Translations under genes and position numbers: made by a program
Notes under the pieces: generated by a model
What the model was told of the DNA's origin: nothing
The model's database searches: none
The model's input: the letters and a program-made list of their open reading frames with translations, nothing else
Part shown: one piece after another, positions 34,198 to 42,710 of the stretch
Layout: every line of letters begins with the position of its first letter
How positions within the stretch are numbered: position 1 is the first letter of the stretch
NCBI GenBank assembly: GCA_016235595.1
Contig: JACRJX010000041.1
Location: forward strand, 474,600 to 538,599
Origin: Verrucomicrobiota bacterium
GTDB taxonomy: Bacteria > Verrucomicrobiota > Verrucomicrobiia > CAIQCK01
Length of the DNA stretch: 64,000 nt
Direction of reading: 5' to 3'

Positions 34198-36582
34198 ATG
34201 AATCAGGAAACCAAGTCATTCACTTTCATCGCAGCCTGTTGTGCGCTCGCCACCGCCATCGCCGGCGCCGCAACATCGTCCAAAGACTACAAGGACTACC
34301 CCATCCAGCCCGTGCCATTCACCGCCGTGCACGTGCAGGATTCATTCTGGTCTCCGCGCATGGAGACCAACCGCGCCGTCACGATCTGGTATGACTTCCA
34401 GCGATGCGAGGAGACCGGGCGTATTGATAATTTCGCCAAGGCCGGCGGCCTGATGAAAGGCGAGTTCAAGGGCATCCCGTTCGACGACTCCGATGTCTAC
34501 AAGGTCATCGAAGGCGCAGCCTACTCGCTCGCGCTCGCGCCCGACCCGAAGCTCGACAAGTATCTCGACGACCTGATCGCGAAGATCGCCGCCGCGCAGG
34601 AGCCGGACGGTTATCTCTACACGGCGCGGCGGCTGTTCCCGCCGGAGAAGATGCCCCGCATGTCCGGCAAGACACGATGGTCCAGTCTCGCCGGCAGTCA
34701 TGAACTCTACAACGTCGGCCATCTCTACGAAGCCGCCGCCGCACACTTCCAATCCACCGGCAAACGCTCGCTGCTTGATGTAGCCACCAAAAATGCCGAC
34801 ATGCTCTGCAAGACCTTCGGCCCCGGCCCCGACCAGCTCAAGGAGCCGCCCGGCCACGAGGAGATTGAGATTGGTCTCTGCAAACTCTACCGCGTCACCG
34901 GCCAACAGCGTTACCTCAATCTTGCGAAGTTCTACGTCGAGCTGCGCGGCCGCGAGGACACCCATAAGCTGCGCGGTCCCAACCAGCAGGACCACAAGCC
35001 CATTTACAAGCAGGACGAGGCTGTCGGCCACGCCGTGCGCGCGGCCTACTACTATGCCGGCGTCGCCGACGTCGCCGCGTTGACCGGCGACAAGAAGCTC
35101 ATCGCTGCGATTGACCGGCTTTGGGAAAACGTCGTCTCCAAGAAGCTCTACCTTACCGGCGGCATCGGCTCAACGCGCCACGGCGAGGCGTTCGGCGCGA
35201 ACTACGAACTGCCGAACAAGACCGCCTACAACGAGACCTGCGCCGCCATCGCCAACGCGCTCTGGAACGAGCGCATGTTCCTGCTCCACGGCGACGCCAA
35301 GTATCTCGATGTGCTCGAACGCATTATTTATAATGGCTTTTTGTCCGGCGTCGCGCTCACCGGCCGCGAATTCTTCTACCCGAACCCGCTCGCCAGCGAT
35401 GCGCGCTACACGCGCAGCCCGTGGTTCAACTGCGCCTGCTGCCCTGTCAACGTGGCGCGCTTCCTGCCGGAACTGCCTGGTTTCATCTACGCCACGCGTG
35501 GCGGCGAGGTATTCGTGAACCTCTTTGCCGGCGGCACCGCGAAACTGAAACCCGGCAAGACCGCCGTCGAGTTGCGCCAGCAGACGCGCTACCCGTGGGA
35601 CGGCAAGGTCACGCTCACCGTCACACCGGAAAAGAAGACCGCGTTCACGCTCAACATCCGCATTCCCGGATGGGCGCGCAATACGCCGGTGCCCAGCGAC
35701 CTCTATTGCTATACCCCTGTAGGCGCGGTCTCTGATCGCGATCTCACTCCGACCCTCAAGCTCAACGGCCAGCCCGTCGCGTTCAAGTTGAAAAAAGGTT
35801 TCGCGCAGATTAACCGCACGTGGCAGGCCGGCGACACCGTCGAGTTGGAACTGCCAATGCCCGTGCGCCGCGTCATTGCGCATCCGGCGGTAAAGGAAGA
35901 CGTGGACAAGTTCGCCGTCGAACGCGGCCCGCTGGTCTATTGCGCCGAGGGCGCCGACAACGACGGCAAGGTGCTCGCCAGAGTGCCGGGAGAAGCCGTG
36001 TGGTTTGAGACGCAGGAGCGGCGCGATCTGTTCGGCGGCATCGTCACCATCAAGGTCGTCCCGCAAGGCAACGGTGATGCGCTGACGCTGATTCCAAATT
36101 GCCTCTGGGAGAACCGCGGCCCGAACGAGATGACCGTCTGGTTCCGCACCAAGCCCGCGCCGCCCGATCCGTGGTCGGCGTCGTATTGTTTCCCGAGCGA
36201 CAGCATCGAGGCGTGTTTCGACGGCCTGTTGCCGAAGAACTCCAACGACCACGCCATCCCGCGCATGACATGGTGGGACCACAAAGGCACCGCCGAGTGG
36301 GTCGAGCGCACCTTCGACAAACCAACGAAGTTCTCCGCCGCCGAGCTCTATTGGTTCGACGACACCGGCAAAGGCGGCTGCCGCGTCCCGCAAAGCTGGC
36401 GGCTACTCTACAAGGACGGCGCGCAGTGGAAGCCCGTCGCTGCCGCGGCCGACTTCGGCGTCAAGCGCGACCAATTCAATCGCGTCACCTTCGAGCCAGT
36501 CACCACCACCGCCCTGCGCCTCGAAGTCCAACTCCAGCCGCAATTCTCCGGCGGGATTCTGGAGTGGAGGATGAAAGAGTAA
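34198..36582 (+). CDS. GH127 family glycoside hydrolase (beta-L-arabinofuranosidase family, DUF1680)
   Basis: 794 residues with an N-terminal signal-like stretch (FIAACCALATAIAGAA). Family GH127 cleaves beta-L-arabinofuranosides through a zinc-bound cysteine nucleophile. By comparison with the characterised HypBA1, the expected residues are present: Glu330 (acid/base) in RHGEAFGANYEL, Glu346 and Cys348 in NETCAAIAN, and Cys414/Cys415 in FNCACCPVNVAR. A C-terminal beta domain (WDHKGTAEWVERTFDKPTKF) follows. Length is normal to slightly long. It probably acts outside the cytoplasm and could release L-arabinose; other GH127 specificities are possible. Confidence 0.9.
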   Translation: MNQETKSFTFIAACCALATAIAGAATSSKDYKDYPIQPVPFTAVHVQDSFWSPRMETNRAVTIWYDFQRCEETGRIDNFAKAGGLMKGEFKGIPFDDSDVYKVIEGAAYSLALAPDPKLDKYLDDLIAKIAAAQEPDGYLYTARRLFPPEKMPRMSGKTRWSSLAGSHELYNVGHLYEAAAAHFQSTGKRSLLDVATKNADMLCKTFGPGPDQLKEPPGHEEIEIGLCKLYRVTGQQRYLNLAKFYVELRGREDTHKLRGPNQQDHKPIYKQDEAVGHAVRAAYYYAGVADVAALTGDKKLIAAIDRLWENVVSKKLYLTGGIGSTRHGEAFGANYELPNKTAYNETCAAIANALWNERMFLLHGDAKYLDVLERIIYNGFLSGVALTGREFFYPNPLASDARYTRSPWFNCACCPVNVARFLPELPGFIYATRGGEVFVNLFAGGTAKLKPGKTAVELRQQTRYPWDGKVTLTVTPEKKTAFTLNIRIPGWARNTPVPSDLYCYTPVGAVSDRDLTPTLKLNGQPVAFKLKKGFAQINRTWQAGDTVELELPMPVRRVIAHPAVKEDVDKFAVERGPLVYCAEGADNDGKVLARVPGEAVWFETQERRDLFGGIVTIKVVPQGNGDALTLIPNCLWENRGPNEMTVWFRTKPAPPDPWSASYCFPSDSIEACFDGLLPKNSNDHAIPRMTWWDHKGTAEWVERTFDKPTKFSAAELYWFDDTGKGGCRVPQSWRLLYKDGAQWKPVAAAADFGVKRDQFNRVTFEPVTTTALRLEVQLQPQFSGGILEWRMKE

Positions 36583-36657
36583 CAGCCGTCACCGAATCCG
36601 ATAAGCACCGGGAATCAACCTCCAACGACCAGTGATTGAGCAAGCCGAAAGGGCGTG

Positions 36658-36804
36658 ATGCACACTACAACAGGTTTCCGGACATTGATTGCGGATAATG
36701 CGGAGTGGATGAAGATCATCGAGAAGCAATCGGATTTCTCCATGCTCGGCGATTTGCACGAGAGGCTCGCATTCGAGCAGCTGTTGTCGCGGATTCGGCC
36801 GTAA
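36658..36804 (+). CDS. Possible 48-residue protein or gene remnant
   Basis: Open reading frame MHTTTGFRTLIADNAEWM to a TAA at 36804, with an amphipathic helical C-terminus (DLHERLAFEQLLSRIRP). A weak ggg lies 4 nt before the ATG. It fills most of the gap between GH127 and the convergent topoisomerase VI A gene. I recognise no family; it may be the tail of a decayed gene. Confidence 0.3.
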   Translation: MHTTTGFRTLIADNAEWMKIIEKQSDFSMLGDLHERLAFEQLLSRIRP

Positions 36805-36814
36805 CTGCGCCGCG

Positions 36815-37972
36815 TCACGGCAGGAAGGTCTTCTTCTTCAACTTGTCGGGGAGATATTCTTCCAGGACGTAGTTGAGGCCGTGTTTGGCGAAGGCCTGTT
36901 GCTCGATGCGGACGCCCATCTTGAGCATCTGCTCGATCGCCTTCTGCCACTCCGGGTAGTGCCTGATGAATGGGTCGTTCTTCAACGCGTCCTGCGCGCG
37001 CTTGATGTCCACTTCCTCCAGCGGGTGTGTCGCGTCTTCCAGGTCGTAATCAATGATGTCCTGCGGCGTCACACCGAGGTAGTGGGCCTGCGGCACGCAG
37101 AAGAACTTGTTGATGTGCGCGGACTGGCCGGAACCGACCTTGAGGGTGCGGTAGATGTTGCCGTAGCCATAAGGGTCGCCGTCGGTGAACGCCAGCACCG
37201 GCAGGCCCTGATCGTCGGCGAGCCGCCGGATAAAACGCCGGCAGGCGCGCGTCGGCACGCCGCTCATCGAGATGATGATGCAGTTGGCTGTCTCGTAGTA
37301 GCGATGGTGGACGAGACGCTGGAAGAGCGAACTGGTCTCGACGGCGAGGACGAACTTCGCCTTCGTCTCGAACCGCAGGTGCTCGACCTGGCTGGGAATG
37401 CTCCATGCGCCAGTGCCAAGCTTGGCGCAGTTGATGCGAATCTCCTCGTGCGTGGCCGGGTCGCGGTCAAGTACTACCAGCGGGCCAGTCACCTCGCCGC
37501 CGCGCTCCTCCGGGATGTAACCGAGCTGCTCGCGGTTGACGCCGAGCATCGCCTCCATGTCATCGAGCAGTGTGTCACTCTCCGGCTGTTCGTCGAAGCG
37601 GCACTCGCCCCAGCTCTTGGCGTTGTAATAGACCTCACGTTTGCCGGCGATGTCGTCTTTCAACAACAGGTCGTTCTTCGTCGTGGCAAGCAGGCGCACC
37701 GACTGGGCGAACGTCTTGACGGTGTTGTAGGTAAGCGTGCGCGTCGCCTCCTTGCCGATCATCTCGAAGTAGCCCTTTTTCGGGTCGTACTTGACGTTGG
37801 AGAGCGAGCGAATCGGGAAGCGCATCTCCGGCTTCTTGGATTTGCGGATGATGTCGGTGTGAACTTCCACCGCCACCTCGTCAATGCGCTTGGCTGCGTC
37901 CTTCTTCGAGATGACGCGCGGCGCGGTGGCGGGCGCGATGGATTGGGTGTTTACCGGTTGGGTCTTCTTCAT
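36815..37972 (-). CDS. top6A: DNA topoisomerase VI subunit A (Spo11-like)
   Basis: 385 residues from ATG 37972. Topoisomerase VI is an ATP-dependent type IIB enzyme (A2B2) that passes one duplex through a transient double-strand break; subunit A cuts. The active-site tyrosine lies in GKREVYYNAKSWGE (Tyr115/116), in the winged-helix domain. The Toprim acidic residues are in KFVLAVETSSLFQRL (Glu212) and LAFTDGDPYGYGNIYRTL (Asp264, Asp266). Length fits the archaeal subunit. On the minus strand the order is subunit B, uronate-isomerase-like gene, subunit A, all tightly spaced. Topoisomerase VI is mainly archaeal and plant, with scattered bacterial cases. Confidence 0.94.
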   Translation of the reverse strand: MKKTQPVNTQSIAPATAPRVISKKDAAKRIDEVAVEVHTDIIRKSKKPEMRFPIRSLSNVKYDPKKGYFEMIGKEATRTLTYNTVKTFAQSVRLLATTKNDLLLKDDIAGKREVYYNAKSWGECRFDEQPESDTLLDDMEAMLGVNREQLGYIPEERGGEVTGPLVVLDRDPATHEEIRINCAKLGTGAWSIPSQVEHLRFETKAKFVLAVETSSLFQRLVHHRYYETANCIIISMSGVPTRACRRFIRRLADDQGLPVLAFTDGDPYGYGNIYRTLKVGSGQSAHINKFFCVPQAHYLGVTPQDIIDYDLEDATHPLEEVDIKRAQDALKNDPFIRHYPEWQKAIEQMLKMGVRIEQQAFAKHGLNYVLEEYLPDKLKKKTFLP

Positions 37973-37992
37973 TGCCAGTTTTCTCAAACGAC

Positions 37993-39249
37993 TTATCGGC
38001 CAAGAAACCGTTCAAATTCCCCGCCGAGCAATTGTTTCACATCGCGTTCGATCTCCGCGGCTGTGAACTTCCAGCCGGCGGCGAGCAGATCACCGTATTT
38101 GTCGGTGAGCACGCGCGCCAGGATCTTGCGGAAGTGGTCCCACTTGTAGATGAGCTGGTCGAGAATGCGGCAGTCGGAGTGCTGCGGCGTCACGCCGAGG
38201 CCGAGCAGTTCCAGCCGCATCCGCGTCATTTCCTCGATGAGAACGGGGTTGTTGAGGAACCACCAGCAGCCGAAGATGTGGAGGTTGCGGAATTTCCGCG
38301 CGGCGACGCAGAGCGAGTGTTGGTTCTCGCGAGAGAGCATCGTCACGAGGAACTTGTTGTCGGGATACTTCGCACAGAGGTTCGTGACGGCCTCCACGGA
38401 CGACGGTTTCACGACACCATCGCCGGCGAGCCGCAACGCCGGGTTCACCTGCCGGCTGACGCCGATCATCAATGCAAACGGGATGCCGTGCTCGCGGCAG
38501 TGCGGCACGATGCAACGCTCGATGAGCTGGCCGCACGTGGAGCTGTCCGGGAACATGAATTCCGGCGTCAGCGAGACGGCGCAGTAAAGCGGGTTCATGC
38601 GCTTCGTCCAATCGGCGAGGAAACGGCGCACCTCGCTGGCGGTCTTGTCGTTGATCTCCGATTGCACATCGTAGCCGAACTCGCGCAGCCTCGGCGCGTT
38701 CGCCTCCCAGCCCATCAGGATTTCGTCAATGCGCAGCGCCGCCGGGAACCGCTCGTCGCGGGCGAACGACTTCTGCCACACCGGCCGCTCCAGCGCGTCG
38801 AACGGGTTATTGGTCATGACAGCGCGCCGGACGCGGGCCACGTCGAACACGCGCGTGACGAACCGCTCGGGCGTCCAACGTTTCAGTTCCTTGCGGACGG
38901 CGGCGAGGTCGCGCTTTTTCACATCGAAGCCGAGCGAGTTCAGGCAGGTGACGACGCCGCGGCAGGCCTCGGAAAGGGGCGTTCGCTCGATGAAGAGCCG
39001 CTGCCAGACGAGGTCGGCCTGCTGCGTCTTCGGCAGCTTCCAGAAGTCGTTGTAGGGGATGGCGTCGGCGCGCGTCACTTCGGCAACGAGGTAATGATAG
39101 GTCAGCAGTTCATCCACGCCCCACAGCAGCAGCGGCCCGAACGCCGGGTCGTAGAGGTGCGTGTGAATGTCGTAAACCGGTGTTGTTTCTACAATCCGGC
39201 GGACGGTGGCTTGGAGAGTTCCCTTGGTAATGGCTGCTTGTTTTTTCAT
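37993..39249 (-). CDS. Uronate isomerase-like amidohydrolase-fold protein
   Basis: 418 residues from ATG 39249. The N-terminus VYDIHTHLYDPAFGPLLLWG carries a metal-binding HxH of the amidohydrolase barrel, as in UxaC uronate isomerases (glucuronate to fructuronate). Later segments fit the family: NNPFDALERPVW, HIFGCWWFLNNPV and VTPQHSDCRILDQLIYKWDH. It is somewhat shorter than classic UxaC (~470). Spacing is 13 bp from topoisomerase VI B upstream and 20 bp from subunit A downstream, so it belongs to their operon, although no metabolic link to DNA topology is known. The specific substrate is uncertain. Confidence 0.72.
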   Translation of the reverse strand: MKKQAAITKGTLQATVRRIVETTPVYDIHTHLYDPAFGPLLLWGVDELLTYHYLVAEVTRADAIPYNDFWKLPKTQQADLVWQRLFIERTPLSEACRGVVTCLNSLGFDVKKRDLAAVRKELKRWTPERFVTRVFDVARVRRAVMTNNPFDALERPVWQKSFARDERFPAALRIDEILMGWEANAPRLREFGYDVQSEINDKTASEVRRFLADWTKRMNPLYCAVSLTPEFMFPDSSTCGQLIERCIVPHCREHGIPFALMIGVSRQVNPALRLAGDGVVKPSSVEAVTNLCAKYPDNKFLVTMLSRENQHSLCVAARKFRNLHIFGCWWFLNNPVLIEEMTRMRLELLGLGVTPQHSDCRILDQLIYKWDHFRKILARVLTDKYGDLLAAGWKFTAAEIERDVKQLLGGEFERFLGR

Positions 39250-39262
39250 GTTCCGTTTCCCA

Positions 39263-41194
39263 TCACGTCTGCAAATGCGTCCGCTCAAGCATCGTCTTGA
39301 GCTTGGTAATGATCTTCTGCTCGTCCTTGTCGCCGAGGCCCAGGATTTGCTTCAGGCCGAGCGCAAGGTGCGGGACGTAAAGCTGCATGTAGTCGCGCTT
39401 GCGTTGCGCTTCGAGATCGCGGCGGCGGCGGCTGAGATAAACCGAAAGGTGACGGCCGAGTTCCTGCAAGCCCAGCGTGATCTCGCGGAGGATTTCGTCG
39501 TAGCCGGCAAGCGCTTCCTTGCTCTCGCTGGTGAACGGCACCCAGACGCTGGCCATGTGGACCAGCAGCGTCAGCGGCCCCATGGGAAGCTGTCCGCGCG
39601 GCTGGCTCAGGCCGTAGTTTTTCCAGTCCACGCCCTGGACCGCTTTGGTGATGGAACAGGCGCCTTGCTGGTAGAGCAGCGGCACGCGGTTGGCGAAGCG
39701 CAACAGGCGGATCGGCTCCTCGGCTGTCGGCGATTCGTTGTTACGCTCCTCGCCCTTGGGTTTGCCGGGACTCTTGTAGGCGAGCGCCAGCTCGATCTGG
39801 AACGGGTTGCCGCGATAAACCGACGGCGGGCGCGTGACGGCGTCGTAGAAGTCGGCGTCCACTTCCTTCTTCAGGCCGGCGAGCAACTGCTCCTCGCCAA
39901 TGGGCGAGAGGCAATCGAGCGGCGGGTTCATCAACTTGGTGTCGTTGATCGCCTTGAACAGGTTCTCGCTCTCGCGAAACGCGACGTTGCTGGGGCGCGA
40001 CTTCGGCTCGACGCCGGCGTGCTGGCAGATCTCCAACGCAACTCGGTCGCTGACGCGGCTGAACTCGCTGTGCAGGAACGACCGGATGTTGCGGGCGCTG
40101 GTGTTCTTGAGCATTTGCATCAGCATGCCCAACTCGATGCCGTGCGGATGCGGCTTGATCTCCTGCGGTTGCGCCGGCAGTTGTTTTGCGCCGCGCTCGA
40201 AGACCATCCACTCCGGTTCCTTTTCTGGAATGTGGGAGGGGCCTGAGTGCCCCGACTCCGAAGATGTTGTAGAAGGTCGGTGCGCTGAGGCCCCTCCTGT
40301 ATTCTCGGCGGCGGGCGCGGGCTTTTCCTCCTTCGGAAGCAGCCAGAGACGATAGCGGAACGTGACGTGCGGGTTGGCGATGGCGCAAGCCTGGATGTAT
40401 TCGTCCACGCTCTGCCGGCCGCGCTGGTAGGTCGCTTCCAGTTCGATTTCAACGCGAGTGCCGTGGTGCTGGTCCCAGTTTACCTCGTCGTCCTTGACGA
40501 TGTGTGGCTCGTTCTTGCGCGTATCAATCTGCAACTCGTAGTAGTGCGCCTTCTTCTTCGGGCCGATCTTCGACGTGATCTTCGTGGCGACGCCGGTGGT
40601 GAGCTGGCCATACATGCCGGCGGCGGAAATGCCAATGCCTTGTTGGCCGCGGCTCATGCGGAGCCGGTGGAACTTTGAGCCGTAAAGCAACTTCGCGAAG
40701 ACCTTTGGAATCTGCGCCTTCACGATGCCGGGGCCGTTATCGGTGATGATGACCCGGTAGCGGTTCTCGGAGACCTGGATCAACTCAATCCAGACTTCCG
40801 GCAGGATGCCAGCCTCCTCGCACGCGTCGAGCGAGTTGTCCACGGCTTCCTTGACGGTGGTGAGCAGCGCCTTGCGGGCGTTGTCAAAGCCGAGCAGGTG
40901 GCGGTTCTTGAGGAAAAACTCCGAGACGGAGATATCGCGTTGCTTCTTGGCCATCACCTCCGCGGCGTTCTTCGGTTCCTCCGCGGCGGGCGTAGCCGCG
41001 GGCGGCGGCTCGGCTGTAGCGGCAGTCTCTGACCGCCGTTTCTCCTCCTCCTTGCCTTTTCGGCGGTCAGAAGCCGCCGCTACAGGTTTGGCTGGGGCGG
41101 CGGGCGCCGGTTTTGGTTTCTCTTCGTGAGCCTTCTTGCCGGCAGGAGCTTTCTTGCCGGCCTTCTTGGCGTGTTTGTGAGCGGTTTGACTCAT
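39263..41194 (-). CDS. top6B: DNA topoisomerase VI subunit B (GHKL ATPase)
   Basis: 643 residues from ATG 41194. Subunit B binds ATP and drives strand passage. Residues 1-75 are a Lys/Ala/Pro-rich extension (KKAGKKAPAGKKAHEEKPKP) absent from typical archaeal proteins. The GHKL fold follows: EAVDNSLDACEEAG (Glu/Asn box), VIITDNGPGIV, and SRGQQGIGISAAGMYGQLTT. Next come an H2TH-like segment (SARNIRSFLHSEFSRVSDRV) and the transducer domain (ANRVPLLYQQGACSIT). Two palindromic sequences are inserted in frame, one in the extension (residues ~37-61) and one near residues 300-320, each a multiple of three bases long. Confidence 0.94.
   Translation of the reverse strand: MSQTAHKHAKKAGKKAPAGKKAHEEKPKPAPAAPAKPVAAASDRRKGKEEEKRRSETAATAEPPPAATPAAEEPKNAAEVMAKKQRDISVSEFFLKNRHLLGFDNARKALLTTVKEAVDNSLDACEEAGILPEVWIELIQVSENRYRVIITDNGPGIVKAQIPKVFAKLLYGSKFHRLRMSRGQQGIGISAAGMYGQLTTGVATKITSKIGPKKKAHYYELQIDTRKNEPHIVKDDEVNWDQHHGTRVEIELEATYQRGRQSVDEYIQACAIANPHVTFRYRLWLLPKEEKPAPAAENTGGASAHRPSTTSSESGHSGPSHIPEKEPEWMVFERGAKQLPAQPQEIKPHPHGIELGMLMQMLKNTSARNIRSFLHSEFSRVSDRVALEICQHAGVEPKSRPSNVAFRESENLFKAINDTKLMNPPLDCLSPIGEEQLLAGLKKEVDADFYDAVTRPPSVYRGNPFQIELALAYKSPGKPKGEERNNESPTAEEPIRLLRFANRVPLLYQQGACSITKAVQGVDWKNYGLSQPRGQLPMGPLTLLVHMASVWVPFTSESKEALAGYDEILREITLGLQELGRHLSVYLSRRRRDLEAQRKRDYMQLYVPHLALGLKQILGLGDKDEQKIITKLKTMLERTHLQT
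40235..40297. repeat. In-frame palindromic element 1 in top6B
   Basis: Two 22-nt arms (40235-40256 and 40276-40297) are inverted copies with 19 of 22 positions matching by hand alignment. Both contain GGAGGGGCCT and CCGAC. The full 63 bp is a multiple of three and encodes Ser/Gly/His-rich residues ~300-320 between ordinary topoisomerase sequence. Confidence 0.75.
41014..41085. repeat. In-frame palindromic element 2 in top6B
   Basis: Two 25-nt arms (41014-41038 and 41061-41085) match as inverted copies at 22 of 25 positions; both share CTGTAGCGGC and TCTGACCGCCG. The 72 bp keep the reading frame and lie in the low-complexity N-terminal extension of topoisomerase VI B. Confidence 0.78.
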
Positions 41195-41334
41195 GTGTTC
41201 AAAACGTGATATTGCCGCGAACGGCTGTTCCTTTATGCCAAGCCTGCGGCGGCAAAACAATCTCTTTGCTCGCTGAACCTGACGCGACCTCGGCGCCGTT
41301 GACGCCAACGATCGATTACGGCAGCATCGGCGAC

Positions 41335-42411
41335 ATGGCACTGCGCGAGCCGATTGCGATCCTCTGTTTGTTTCTGGCAGCAGGTTGTTCCACAACCCAA
41401 CCGTCGGCGCAACGCGAGTGGATTGTTGTCGGCGGGGATGGGAAAGGTTTTGTCTTCCAGCCATCGGGGAAACCGTTCACGCCGTGGGGCTTCAATTATG
41501 ACCACGACCACAAGAGCCGGTTGATCGAGGATTACTGGGAAAGCGAGTGGCCGACGGTGGAGGCGGACTTCCGCGAGATGAAGGCGCTCGGTGCGAATGT
41601 CGTCCGCGTCCACTTGCAGTTCGGGCGGTTCATGGACGGTCCGGATCGGCCAAACGCGCGTTCGCTGGCGCGGCTGGAAAAGTTGGTGGCGCTCTGTGAA
41701 GGATTGGGCCTTTACCTCGACCTCACCGGCTTTGGTTGCTACCGTAAACAAGACACGCCGGCGTGGTATGACGCGTTGAACGAGCCTCAACGGTGGCAGA
41801 CACAGGCGAACTTCTGGCGTGCCATTGCCCGGCAGTGCGCCAGCCACAACAGCGTCTTCGCCTACGACCTGATGAACGAACCGGTGGTGCCGGGCGAGCG
41901 GCTGGCACCCGGCGCGTGGCTGCATCCGGCTTCGTTGGGCGGTTTCCATTTCGTCCAGCGCATCACGCTCGACGCGGCGGGTCGCGACCACGCCGAGGTG
42001 TTTCGCGCTTGGGTTCATCAACTGGCCTCGGCCATCCGCGAGGTGGACCGGCGTCATCTGGTTACGGTTGGTTTGCTGCCCATCACGTCTGGCTACGCTT
42101 ACGCCGCGGCGGCGGAGATGGACTATGTCAGCGTCCACATCTACCCGGAGAAGGGAAAACTCGAAGAGTCGCTCCAGACGCTCCAGCGCTTTTGCGTCGG
42201 CAAACCGGTGGTCGTTGAGGAGATGTTCCCGCTGAATTGCGACGCTGATGAGTTGGGCGCGTTCATCGAGCAGTCCAGGAAGTTTGCCCGCGGCTGGATC
42301 GGTTTCTATTGGGGCCGGACACCGGAGGAACTGCGCGGCTCGAAGCAGATGGCGGACGCGTTGACGCTGCGATGGCTGGAGTTGTTTCAGAAGATCAACC
42401 CAAACCGCTGA
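41335..42411 (+). CDS. GH5-like (mannanase/cellulase type) lipoprotein
   Basis: 358 residues from ATG 41335, with a lipoprotein signal (IAILCLFLAAG then Cys). A TIM-barrel glycosidase of clan GH-A: FTPWGFNYDHDHKSRLI, LGANVVRVHLQFGRF, VFAYDLMNEPVVPGE with acid/base Glu182, and KPVVVEEMFPL with the nucleophile at Glu295 or Glu296. This resembles bacterial GH5 mannanases and cellulases. It is probably exposed on the outer membrane. Divergent from topoisomerase VI B across a 140-bp gap. Substrate uncertain. Confidence 0.85.
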   Translation: MALREPIAILCLFLAAGCSTTQPSAQREWIVVGGDGKGFVFQPSGKPFTPWGFNYDHDHKSRLIEDYWESEWPTVEADFREMKALGANVVRVHLQFGRFMDGPDRPNARSLARLEKLVALCEGLGLYLDLTGFGCYRKQDTPAWYDALNEPQRWQTQANFWRAIARQCASHNSVFAYDLMNEPVVPGERLAPGAWLHPASLGGFHFVQRITLDAAGRDHAEVFRAWVHQLASAIREVDRRHLVTVGLLPITSGYAYAAAAEMDYVSVHIYPEKGKLEESLQTLQRFCVGKPVVVEEMFPLNCDADELGAFIEQSRKFARGWIGFYWGRTPEELRGSKQMADALTLRWLELFQKINPNR

Positions 42412-42468
42412 GTCACCGGACTCCGGCTATCTTGCGCGGCGGGGCCGGTATCGGGTAGTTTTACAGCG

Positions 42469-42684
42469 ATGAACGATGTTGGAAAGATGCTGGTGCTGGC
42501 CGGTCTGGTGCTGGCCGGCGTCGGCGCGCTGCTGTGGCTTGGACCCAAGCTGCCATGGCTTGGCCGGTTGCCGGGTGATCTCTCGGTGGAACGGTCCAGT
42601 TTCCGCTTTTACTTTCCGCTGACCACCTGCATCATCGTCAGTCTGTTGCTCACGTTGGCGGCATGGTTGTTTCGGCGGCACTGA
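42469..42684 (+). CDS. DUF2905 small membrane protein
   Basis: 71 residues with two membrane segments (MLVLAGLVLAGVGALLWLG and TCIIVSLLLTLAAWLF) and the family core GRLPGDLSVERSSFRFYFPL between them. DUF2905 proteins are small bacterial membrane proteins of unknown function. It ends 26 bp before the start of the APC transporter gene and may be cotranscribed with it. Confidence 0.9.
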   Translation: MNDVGKMLVLAGLVLAGVGALLWLGPKLPWLGRLPGDLSVERSSFRFYFPLTTCIIVSLLLTLAAWLFRRH

Positions 42685-42710
42685 GCGGCAGCGGTTTCAA
42701 TGATCTCATC

